64,000 nt of DNA, from NCBI GenBank assembly GCA_046293075.1, contig JBKBPL010000016.1, forward strand, positions 28,070 through 92,069, in the 5' to 3' direction. Made by a program: the position numbers and the translations under genes. Positions within the stretch are counted from its first letter, which is position 1. The number at the start of each line of letters is the position of its first letter. The stretch is from Ga0077530 sp046293075. Lineage in GTDB: Bacteria > Pseudomonadota > Alphaproteobacteria > Rhizobiales > Hyphomicrobiaceae. The notes under the pieces were generated by a model. It had not been told where the DNA came from and did not search any database. It was given only the letters and a program-made list of their open reading frames with translations. Positions 18,062-26,008 of this stretch are shown one piece after another.

Positions 18062-20158
18062 TTATTTGAGGACGATCAGTGCGTCGGCCGCGACGCAGCC
18101 CTGCCCCTCGGGCCGCACGAACACTGGATTGAGGTCCATCTCCTTGACCCGCTGGCCGAGCGCCGCCGCCATGCGCGACACGTCCACCAGCATCGACGCG
18201 AGCGCTTCCTTGTCGGCCGGGGGACTGCCGCGATAGCCGTCGAAGAGCTTGGCGCCGCGCAGCTCTGCGATCATATCGCGCGCCGTCGCGATGTCGAATG
18301 GGGCGATGCGGAAGGTCACATCCTTCAGCACCTCGGTCAGCACGCCGCCGAGGCCGAGCGCGACCGTAGGCCCGAAGCCTTCATCATTGACGACCCCGAT
18401 GAGCGCTTCCACGCCCGAAGCCATCTCGCTGACGAGCACGCCATCGATGGCGGCGTCCGGCTTGTAGCTCTGCGCGCTTGCGATGATCTCGCTCGCGACA
18501 CGCGGGAGATCCTCGGCGGCGACCTTGAGCCTGACGCCGCCGGCCTCCGTCTTGTGCGCGATGTCGCGCGAGACGATTTTGACGGCGAAGGGACTACTCA
18601 AGTTGGCGGTAAGGCGTGCGAAGTCGCCATTGGGCGGCACCACGACCTCGCGCGTCACGGGCACGCCGAAGTGCGAGAGAATGGCCTTGCTCTCGATCTC
18701 GGAGAGCGTCACGGGGCCGCTCGGCAACGAAAGGCCCGCAGGGGTGCCCACGCTCGGCGTGACGCGGGGCAGCAGGCGTCGGCGGTCCTCGGCGTAGCGT
18801 GCGAGGACGGCGGCGGCGTGCGCGAGCCGGATGGGCGACGGCATATGCGGAATGCCCGCCCTGTGAAACATCTGCCAGGCTTCTTCGGATTTGTCGCGCC
18901 GGCCCGACCAGGCGACGTGCACAGGCTTGTCGGTCTTCGCCGCGGCGGCGACGATCGCCTGGGCTGCGAGGGCCACCGCCTTGCCGCCGGCTGATGCCAG
19001 GAGGATGGAAAGCTGGTCGATGGCCGGATCCTCGAGGATGATGTCGAGGGCCTTGGTGAAAAGATCAGGATTGTTGAACACACCCGCCGTCGTGTCCGCG
19101 GGATTGTCCGCCGCGCCGAAGCTCGGGATGATGGCTTTGAGGGCATCGACGGAACGCTGCGAGAAACTCGGCAGTGTGAGCCCGTCTTTCACCGCACGAT
19201 CGGCGAACACGATCCCCGAGCCGCCGGAGATCGAGAGCACGCCGATATTGCGCCCTCTCGGCAGCCGCCCTTGCAGGGCGAGCTTCGCGATGTCCACGAT
19301 CTCTTCCACATCCTGCACCTCGATCAGTCCGGATTGGCGGAAGGCGGCGCGATAGAGATCGTAGTTGCCGGTCATGTTTGCGGTGTGCGAGGCTGCGGCC
19401 TTGGTGCCGCTCTCCGTCTGCGCGCCCTTCCAGATCAAGACGGGCTTGGCCGCCTCGAGCGACTTGCGGCCGAGATCGAGGAGGCTGCGCGCGTTCGGCG
19501 TGCCTTCCATATAGGCGAACGCGAGCTTCGTACCTGGGTCATCGAGGAACGCGCCAAGCAGCTCCGGCATGGTGATGTCGGTCTCATTGCCCGTCGAGAC
19601 GACATGGCGGAAGCCAAGCCCCTGCGCCTCGGCCATGTTCACGACCGCGTAGCCGAAGCCGCCGGACTGGAAGGCGCAAGATACCGGCCCTTCGCGAAGC
19701 TGCGTCTCCTGACTGACGCTGCCGAACACACACCACATGCGCGAGGGCACCGACAGCGCGCCCTGGCAATTGGGACCGACCACGCGCACGCCGCTCTCGC
19801 GCGCGGCGCGCAGAAGCGCGTCTTCGAGTTCGCGGCCTTCGGGGCCGCCCTCGCGGAAGCCTGCCGTGAGCACAATCGCGAAGGGGATGCCCGCCCTGCC
19901 GCAGTCGCGGATCGCGTCGGGCACGCCTTTCGCCGGCACTGCAATCAGCGCGAGATCGACCGGCGCCCCGATCGCCGTCGCGCTCGGGTAGCACTTGAGG
20001 CCATGCAACTCGTTGTACTTCGGGTTCACGAGATGAATGGGCCGTGGAAAACCGGCGCCCTTGAGCGCGACAATGGGCTGGCCACTGATGCGCGAGAGAT
20101 CGCTCGATGCGCCAATGATGGCAATGGCATTGGGATTGAAGAGACGCTCGAACGACAT
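18062..20158 (-). CDS. Acyl-CoA synthetase, NDP-forming (acetate-CoA ligase family)
   Basis: A 698-residue fused NDP-forming acyl-CoA synthetase. The order is a CoA-binding Rossmann domain (AIAIIGASSDLSRISG near residue 10), succinyl-CoA-synthetase-like domains (AFQSGGFGYAVV, VSTGNETDITMPELL, SISGGSGIVFADRA), then a C-terminal ATP-grasp domain (SPFAVKIVSRDIAHKTEAGG, LGLGGVLTEVLKDV). It makes acyl-CoA from a carboxylate, CoA and ATP with ADP release. The start ATG 20158 is chosen because the protein begins MSFERLFNPNA there; earlier in-frame codons look non-coding. It is 86 bp after the 3-hydroxyacyl-CoA dehydrogenase gene, in an acyl-CoA cluster. The acid used is unknown. Confidence 0.9.
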   Translation of the reverse strand: MSFERLFNPNAIAIIGASSDLSRISGQPIVALKGAGFPRPIHLVNPKYNELHGLKCYPSATAIGAPVDLALIAVPAKGVPDAIRDCGRAGIPFAIVLTAGFREGGPEGRELEDALLRAARESGVRVVGPNCQGALSVPSRMWCVFGSVSQETQLREGPVSCAFQSGGFGYAVVNMAEAQGLGFRHVVSTGNETDITMPELLGAFLDDPGTKLAFAYMEGTPNARSLLDLGRKSLEAAKPVLIWKGAQTESGTKAAASHTANMTGNYDLYRAAFRQSGLIEVQDVEEIVDIAKLALQGRLPRGRNIGVLSISGGSGIVFADRAVKDGLTLPSFSQRSVDALKAIIPSFGAADNPADTTAGVFNNPDLFTKALDIILEDPAIDQLSILLASAGGKAVALAAQAIVAAAAKTDKPVHVAWSGRRDKSEEAWQMFHRAGIPHMPSPIRLAHAAAVLARYAEDRRRLLPRVTPSVGTPAGLSLPSGPVTLSEIESKAILSHFGVPVTREVVVPPNGDFARLTANLSSPFAVKIVSRDIAHKTEAGGVRLKVAAEDLPRVASEIIASAQSYKPDAAIDGVLVSEMASGVEALIGVVNDEGFGPTVALGLGGVLTEVLKDVTFRIAPFDIATARDMIAELRGAKLFDGYRGSPPADKEALASMLVDVSRMAAALGQRVKEMDLNPVFVRPEGQGCVAADALIVLK

Positions 20159-20244
20159 CGGAAAGAAGTCCTGAGTGGAGGGGCGTGCGGCGGGTCGGAC
20201 TACAGACCCCGCAATCCTGGGCATGAACTTTGCGGCGGCGGTTT

Positions 20245-21789
20245 TCAGCCCCGCCCTGCGCCTTCCGGCGTCGAGAGCGGCAGGCCGAGCATGACGCGGC
20301 GCTTGAGCCAGGGGGAGGGCTTGTAGCGCGGGTCGCGATAGAACTCGAACAGCCGCTCGAGAATGAAGAGCACGCGCTTCGGGCCGATCCGATCGCCCCA
20401 TTCGATGGGGCCGAAGGGATAGCCGAGCCCGAGCTTGGCGCCCTTGTCGATGTCGGCCGGCACGCCGATGGCGCGCTGGGCGATGTTGCAGCCGACGTTG
20501 ACGAGTGCGGCGACGGCGCGCTGGGCGACGAAGCCGGGGCTGTCGTTGATTACGATTGCCGCCTGCCCGTCATGGCCCATGAGGCCGTGCGCCTGATCGC
20601 GATAACTCGGGTCTGTTGCCGGCGAGACCATGACCGTGCGCGGGCCCTTGAGACCGAAGAGCACGTCGACGGCGACCGTGCGCGCGCCATCGAGTTTGAG
20701 TTCGGCAACCGCCGTGGTCACGTCATAGCCGACCGGGGTGAGGACGATCAGCGCGTCCGTGCTCGGGCTCGTGCCGCTCTCGATCTCAACCCCAGTGCTC
20801 TTGAGATACTCCAGGAACGGCACCTGCAGGTCCTGGTTGTGGTCGCTCGGGCGTACCCACACGGATTTGGGCCGTGCAGACGGCGTAGGGCGGGCCTCCG
20901 GCTCGATCTTCTTGCCGCCCTCGTACTTGTACCAGCCCTGTCCGGTTTTCTGCCCGAAGAGCCCGCCGGCGGCGCGCAGCGTCGTGAGCGGCGAAGGCGC
21001 GTAGGCGGGTTCGTGATAGAATTGTTCGTACATAGACTCCATCGCCGCCGAGCCGATGTCGATGCCGACGAGATCGGCGAGCGTGAACGGGCCCATGCGG
21101 AAGCCCGGCGCGCCCGTCATGATGCGGTCGATCTCGTAGAAGGTGGCGATATCCTCGATGAGAATGCGCTGGCACTCCGGCCCCATGCCGCGGCCGATGT
21201 GATTGACGAGGAAGCCGGGGCTGTCGACGCAGAGCACGGGCTCACGCGTCATGCGCCGGCCGATCGTCATGAGTGCCTCCGTCACCCACGGCTCGGTCTT
21301 GAGGCCGGGGATGATCTCGACAAGCTTCATGAGCGGCACGGGATTGAAGAAGTGCATACCGCCGATGCGGCCGGCGTGCTTGGACTTGGCGGCGATCGCT
21401 GTCACGGGCAGCGAGGACGTGTTCGTCGCGATGATCGTATCGGGGCCGCAGATCTCGTCGAGACGGGCGAACATCTCCTGTTTGATGTCGAGGCGCTCGA
21501 ATATGGCTTCGATCACGCAATGAGCCTTGGCCATATCCTCGAGGCTGTTCGTGACGGTGATGCGGGCGAGTGCCGCTTCCATGTCCGCGGCGGGGAGGCG
21601 GCCCTTCTCGACCTGCGAGCCGAGCAGCTTGGCGATGAATTCCTTGGCCGCCGCGGCCGCGCCCGGCTTCTCGTCGTAGGCGATGACCTGCATTCCGCCC
21701 TGGGCGGAGACCTGCACGATGCCGCGGCCCATGGTGCCCGTGCCGACGACGCCGATGATCATGTCTTCGCGATTCGCGTCGAATGCCAT
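20245..21789 (-). CDS. 3-hydroxyacyl-CoA dehydrogenase (PaaH-like, duplicated C-domain)
   Basis: A 514-residue NAD-dependent 3-hydroxyacyl-CoA dehydrogenase. The Rossmann motif IGVVGTGTMGRG is followed by the catalytic region FFNPVPLMKLVEI and a first C-terminal domain (DSPGFLVNHIGRGM, LADLVGIDIG). A second copy of the C-terminal domain is present (NDSPGFVAQRAVAAL, LGYPFGPIEWGDRIG). This length and duplication match the PaaH/PaaC type used in phenylacetate breakdown, but no other paa gene is here. The start ATG 21789 has AGAGGA just upstream. It heads a minus-strand run with the synthetase and the SDR. Confidence 0.92.
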   Translation of the reverse strand: MAFDANREDMIIGVVGTGTMGRGIVQVSAQGGMQVIAYDEKPGAAAAAKEFIAKLLGSQVEKGRLPAADMEAALARITVTNSLEDMAKAHCVIEAIFERLDIKQEMFARLDEICGPDTIIATNTSSLPVTAIAAKSKHAGRIGGMHFFNPVPLMKLVEIIPGLKTEPWVTEALMTIGRRMTREPVLCVDSPGFLVNHIGRGMGPECQRILIEDIATFYEIDRIMTGAPGFRMGPFTLADLVGIDIGSAAMESMYEQFYHEPAYAPSPLTTLRAAGGLFGQKTGQGWYKYEGGKKIEPEARPTPSARPKSVWVRPSDHNQDLQVPFLEYLKSTGVEIESGTSPSTDALIVLTPVGYDVTTAVAELKLDGARTVAVDVLFGLKGPRTVMVSPATDPSYRDQAHGLMGHDGQAAIVINDSPGFVAQRAVAALVNVGCNIAQRAIGVPADIDKGAKLGLGYPFGPIEWGDRIGPKRVLFILERLFEFYRDPRYKPSPWLKRRVMLGLPLSTPEGAGRG

Positions 21790-22041
21790 GTCTTCCTCTC
21801 TACTCATTCTTTCGGCTGATGATGTCTGCAGCTCACGGGTGCACGGCAGTTACATGGTGCGGCCCCGGGCGCGGTCGGCGTTTCCTGGCGGTTTTTCCTA
21901 TGGTGCTCGCACCCTATGCGGCGCGTGCGGGCCGGACAATAGGCGCGTGCGCGGCCCGCTCGCACGCGCCGGCAGGTAGTCACGGGCGCGCGGATCGGCT
22001 AGCTTGGACCGCCAAGTCGGTCTGTACAGTTGGGGGATGCC

Positions 22042-23703
22042 ATGCGGTCGCGCTTCTGGAGCGCGCTGGCAGCCGGTCTGGCGTTGAGCGCCATGGCGGG
22101 CCCGGCTGACGCGCAATTCATCATCGATCACGAGACGAGCGGCAAACGGCTGCGGGGGCTGCACGGTCCGCTCGCGCCGCGCATCAAGCGGAGTTTCGAA
22201 TCCGACCGGGAGGCGGCGGCGACCTTCCGCGAGATCCTTGCCGCCACCGGCATCCCGGGCGTTGCCGATCGTATACAGGTGCGCGCAAGCGCCGAGACGG
22301 CGAATGCCGAGGCGCAGATCGGCGAGGACGGTCAGCGCTATATCTTCTACAACTCGACGTTCATGCGCGAGCTCGGCGCCAAGACGCGCCAGTATTGGGC
22401 CCTCGTGTTCGTCATCGCGCACGAAGTCGGCCACCACATCGCCGGCCATCTGGATTTTGCCGGGCAGGATCACCGAGTCGAGCTTGAGGCAGACCGCTAC
22501 GCAGGTTTCATCCTCGGTCGCATGGGGGCCACCCACGACGAGGCCATTGCCGCGGTCGGGGCCATCGGTGCGGGGGCTGGCACGAGCACCCATCCCCCGC
22601 GCGATCAGCGGGTGCAGATCGTCTCGCTCGGCTGGAATGATGGGGCAGGGCCCCCGCCTGCGCGCGGCGAGCCGCCGCCAGCACGGCCGTCGCCGCCGAT
22701 CCGTCCACCCGCCTTCGCGGCGCCCCAGCCGCCGCCACCGGCGCCAAGCGCCGCGGGATCGCCGAGGGCTGCCGCAGCCGATCCTGCGCCGCGGGCGCCG
22801 CGCATCACCTTCGACGATCGGGCCGGGAGCCGTCTTGAAGGCCATGTGATGGCGAGCCAAGCGACGCGCGATCCCGCTGCGTGCCGAAGCGCGTGCATCG
22901 AGCGGGCGCGTTGCATCGGTTATCAGCTCGGCGGTGTGCCGCCGCGGTCCTTGACGTGCCAGCTCTTTGATGAGGTGACGGCGCGGGCATTGGATGCAAA
23001 CTGGCGCTCGGGGCTGCGCGATGATCTGGCCGACTCGGTCCCGGTCGCCGCCGCGTCCGTCGCGGCGCCGCCGGCGCCCGCGCCGGCGCCGAAAGTGTCC
23101 GCGCCTGCAGGCTATGCCTTCCGCGTTCACACGCGCCTCGATGGCCATGTCATATCAACGGTTCCCAAGCCCGATGCGGAGACGTGCCGCAAGTCCTGTG
23201 ATGAGACGATCGGCTGCGTGGGCTACCAGTTCGGCGGCGTCCCCCCGCTCACAAGCACCTGCCAACTCTTCGATGCCGTGAACAGGCGTACGCTCGATAC
23301 GCAGTGGCGCTCGGGCGTTCACAGCAATCTTGCGCTCTCGCTGCCCGTCGCCCATGAGCCGGGGCCAACGCAAGAGGCGGCAAAGCGGGCCGTCGCCGCG
23401 CGGCCCTCGCAACAGGTCCTGCCGGCCGCGGCGAAGTCCGTCGTCGCGCCGCTGCGGTTCGGCTACAAGACGCGCACCAACGCCCTTGTTGTCGGCGAGG
23501 TGATCAAGACGGGGCCGGCCGAGCAGCCGCTTGGCTGTCTGCTCATGTGCATGAACACGCGGCTCTGCACGGTCGCATCGTTCAGCCCGGTAGCTGGCAG
23601 CGGCAGCCAAGCCGCCGGGCAGGGAATGTGCACGGCCTACAGCTCCGTCGTGCGGATCGAGCCGGACCGAGCGGACGGGGAGACCGTGATCTTCAAGGAG
23701 TAG
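22042..23703 (+). CDS. Exported zinc metalloprotease (M48-like) fused to three PAN-like modules
   Basis: A 553-residue protein with a Sec signal peptide (cleavage near ADA/QF, about residue 24). A zinc-protease motif FVIAHEVGHHIAGH (HExxH at 127-131) is followed by the downstream ligand region VELEADRYAGF (about 146-155). After a proline-rich linker (about 201-250) come three cysteine modules. Modules one and two share C-x3-C-x5-C-x14-C (281/285/291/306 and 382/386/392/407), with GYQxGGVPP between the third and fourth Cys. The third has 499/503/509/530. These resemble PAN/apple adhesion modules. The start ATG 22042 follows GGGGGATGC. Likely periplasmic or surface-bound; the binding target is unknown. 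Confidence 0.82.
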   Translation: MRSRFWSALAAGLALSAMAGPADAQFIIDHETSGKRLRGLHGPLAPRIKRSFESDREAAATFREILAATGIPGVADRIQVRASAETANAEAQIGEDGQRYIFYNSTFMRELGAKTRQYWALVFVIAHEVGHHIAGHLDFAGQDHRVELEADRYAGFILGRMGATHDEAIAAVGAIGAGAGTSTHPPRDQRVQIVSLGWNDGAGPPPARGEPPPARPSPPIRPPAFAAPQPPPPAPSAAGSPRAAAADPAPRAPRITFDDRAGSRLEGHVMASQATRDPAACRSACIERARCIGYQLGGVPPRSLTCQLFDEVTARALDANWRSGLRDDLADSVPVAAASVAAPPAPAPAPKVSAPAGYAFRVHTRLDGHVISTVPKPDAETCRKSCDETIGCVGYQFGGVPPLTSTCQLFDAVNRRTLDTQWRSGVHSNLALSLPVAHEPGPTQEAAKRAVAARPSQQVLPAAAKSVVAPLRFGYKTRTNALVVGEVIKTGPAEQPLGCLLMCMNTRLCTVASFSPVAGSGSQAAGQGMCTAYSSVVRIEPDRADGETVIFKE

Positions 23704-23728
23704 CTTATTCCTCCGCCGGAGGCTTCAG

Positions 23729-24160
23729 TCACTCGGCCGCCGCTGCCGTCGGCGCCTCGACGATGCGCGTCGCGAAGTCGGCGGGTGAGACGATCTCGAG
23801 CACCTCGAAATCCTCGGAGCAGGCGATCTCGCGGTGCTTGATGCCCGGCGTCTGCAGGATGCAGTCGCCTTTGCGGATCGTGCGCTGGCCCTGGCCCTCG
23901 TACTCGAACGTCGCCCAGCCGTTCATGACGTAGACGAGCTGGAAGTTGCAGTCATGGACATGCCACTGCTGGACCTGATCCGGCACCTTCTTGCCGTTGT
24001 GGCGGATCAGGTGGGCGACGAAGTCGCCCTTGGTGCCGTCCTTGATGCCGAGGTCACGGTACTCGAAAATCTCGCGCAGTCCGGGCGTCCACTTGGCCTC
24101 GCTGGCGAGGTTGTGCACGAAGTCCCAGGTCTTGCCGCTGAGCGGCTTGCTTTCGGTCAT
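23729..24160 (-). CDS. Cupin domain protein
   Basis: A 143-residue single-domain cupin. Metal-binding-type positions are in VQQWHVHDCNFQLVYVMNG, and the second cupin motif is around PGIKHREIACSEDFEVLEI. Such proteins often bind a metal and a small ligand; the reaction here cannot be told. I start at ATG 24160 with GGAGG upstream, four codons inside the longest frame. It lies 76 bp downstream of the fumarate-reductase-type flavoprotein on the same strand and may form a transcription unit with it. Confidence 0.8.
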   Translation of the reverse strand: MTESKPLSGKTWDFVHNLASEAKWTPGLREIFEYRDLGIKDGTKGDFVAHLIRHNGKKVPDQVQQWHVHDCNFQLVYVMNGWATFEYEGQGQRTIRKGDCILQTPGIKHREIACSEDFEVLEIVSPADFATRIVEAPTAAAAE

Positions 24161-24236
24161 GGCGTCCTCCACGTCGTTTCTGGTTGTGACAGGGCAACTC
24201 TAGCGGCCCCACGCTGCAATGGGGAGACGGCGCGCA

Positions 24237-25967
24237 CTATTCGGCGGCCTGAGGCTCCGCAAGCAGCGTCTCGCCGGGGCGCACAATCGTGAAGACGACC
24301 GGCTCGCTGGTGACGGTCAGCTCTCCGCCCTGCTGGCGCACGACCGTGTAGGCGGACGTTGCGAGGTTCCCGGCATCCTTGAAGTCGTCGCGGAAGTGGG
24401 CGCCGCGGCTGTTCTCACGCTGGAGGGCGGCGCGCGCGATGACCTTCGAGACCTCGATCTGGCTGCGCAGATTGAGCCAGTCATGCCAGGTGAGGTTGAA
24501 GGCGCGGCTGCGGTCGGCGATGCCCGAGGCGAGCAGCTCGGCTTCCAAGGTCTCGAGCCGGGCGACGCCGCGCTTCAGGCCAACGGCGTCGCGGATGATC
24601 CCGACATCATCCCACATGAGATTGAGCAGGTCCTCGCGGATGCGGTTGAGATCGCCCCGCGGCTTGGTGAAGGCGTGGAGCGCGCGCGCCGTCTCGGCCG
24701 CGATGAGGGCCTCGTCGGGCGGGCGGTGGCCGGGGTTCTTTGCGATCCATGCTGGCATGATGTCGCCGGCAATGCCGCCGAACACGGTCGAGTTGGCGAC
24801 GCCGTTGCCGCCGAGGCGGTTGGCGCCGTGAATGCCGCCGGCATCCTCGCCGGCGACGAAGAGGCCGGGCAGCTCCGACTTGGTCTCGACGTCGCAGAGC
24901 ACGCCGCCCATGAGGTAATGGGCGGTCGGCACCACCTCGACCAGACCGCCGGCCAGATCGAAGCCGCAGTCGGCGCAGCGCTCGACCATGCCCTTGAACT
25001 GCTTCGCCACCTTCTCGGGGCCGAGATGGCCCATGGAGATGTACAGCCCGCCATTGGGCGTCGTGCGGCCGGCCTGCATCTCGCGGTACATGGATTGCGA
25101 GACGAGATCGCGCGTCGCGCGCTCGCCGCGCGGGTCATAGTTGAACATGAAGCGCTGCTTGTTCCCGTCGAGCAGGTAGCCGCCGGCACCGCGCAGGCCT
25201 TCCTCGATGATCGTACCGGTCATGCGCGTTTCCTTGCCCGCGAGCACACCGGTCGGATGGAACTGCACCATCTCCATGTCGCGCAGGCCGAGACCGAGGC
25301 GCAGGGCCATGGCAATGCCGTCCATGCTCTTGTCGCCGGAGGGCGTGTGATAGAGGTACATGGTCGGCCCGCCGCCCGTGCCGAGCAGTACGGCCTTGGC
25401 CTCGATGAAGCGGAAGTTGCCCGTGCGCACATCGATCATGAGGGCGCCCGAGAGGGCCGCACCGTCCTTCGTCGGGATCAGGGCCACGGCGCGATGCTCC
25501 TCGAGCCGCCGGATGGGCCGCTTCCAGACCTGCTCCATGAGCCGGTTGATGATCTCGATGCCAGTGAGATCGCCCTTGTGCAAGGTGCGGTCGAAGGTCT
25601 GGCCGGCAAAGGCCTTGCCGTGCAGGGTGCCGTCCGGATTGCGGTCGAAGAAGCAGCCGACCTCGTTCTCGAGCTCGCGCACGCGCTCGACGGCCGTCTC
25701 GACGAGGCGCCAGGCGAGCTCCTGATTCGGCAGCCACTTGCCGCCTTCGATCGTGTCCATGAAGTGGCGCTCGACGGAGTCGCCAGGGATCAGCGAGACA
25801 TTGTAGCCGCCCTGCACCATCCGCGTGCAGCCGGACTTTCCGACGAGCCCCTTGGTCGCGACGACGATGTCGAGGTCCGGGTTCGCCTGATAGGCATGGA
25901 GCGCCGCGAAGAGGCCCGCGCCGCCGGAGCCGAGGATGAGGATGTCGCACTTCAGGCGTTCGAGCAT
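24237..25967 (-). CDS. Fumarate reductase/succinate dehydrogenase-type FAD flavoprotein
   Basis: A 576-residue soluble flavoprotein of the fumarate reductase/succinate dehydrogenase/L-aspartate oxidase group. FAD motifs are ILILGSGGAGLFAALHA at the N-terminus and a C-terminal GLFVAGEDAGGIHGANRLGGN. The active-site regions MVQFHPTGVLAG and GAGGYLLDG are visible, and the helical capping C-domain has RAALQRENSRGAHFRDDF. It differs clearly from SdhA at 35427-37262 and lacks the histidyl-FAD SHT motif; the equivalent reads SGCTRMVQGG. No iron-sulfur or membrane subunit adjoins it. It could reduce fumarate-like or oxidise dicarboxylate-like substrates; the specific reaction is unknown. Confidence 0.82.
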   Translation of the reverse strand: MLERLKCDILILGSGGAGLFAALHAYQANPDLDIVVATKGLVGKSGCTRMVQGGYNVSLIPGDSVERHFMDTIEGGKWLPNQELAWRLVETAVERVRELENEVGCFFDRNPDGTLHGKAFAGQTFDRTLHKGDLTGIEIINRLMEQVWKRPIRRLEEHRAVALIPTKDGAALSGALMIDVRTGNFRFIEAKAVLLGTGGGPTMYLYHTPSGDKSMDGIAMALRLGLGLRDMEMVQFHPTGVLAGKETRMTGTIIEEGLRGAGGYLLDGNKQRFMFNYDPRGERATRDLVSQSMYREMQAGRTTPNGGLYISMGHLGPEKVAKQFKGMVERCADCGFDLAGGLVEVVPTAHYLMGGVLCDVETKSELPGLFVAGEDAGGIHGANRLGGNGVANSTVFGGIAGDIMPAWIAKNPGHRPPDEALIAAETARALHAFTKPRGDLNRIREDLLNLMWDDVGIIRDAVGLKRGVARLETLEAELLASGIADRSRAFNLTWHDWLNLRSQIEVSKVIARAALQRENSRGAHFRDDFKDAGNLATSAYTVVRQQGGELTVTSEPVVFTIVRPGETLLAEPQAAE

Positions 25968-26008
25968 CGGGTGGTTTCCGTGTGGTTGGGCGTGTTGCCG
26001 GGCATGGC

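Noticed and set aside
24237..25967. L-aspartate oxidase (nadB) for the flavoprotein
   Set aside because: The general fold agrees, but nadA and nadC are absent and the N-terminal FAD region differs, so a specific name is not supported.
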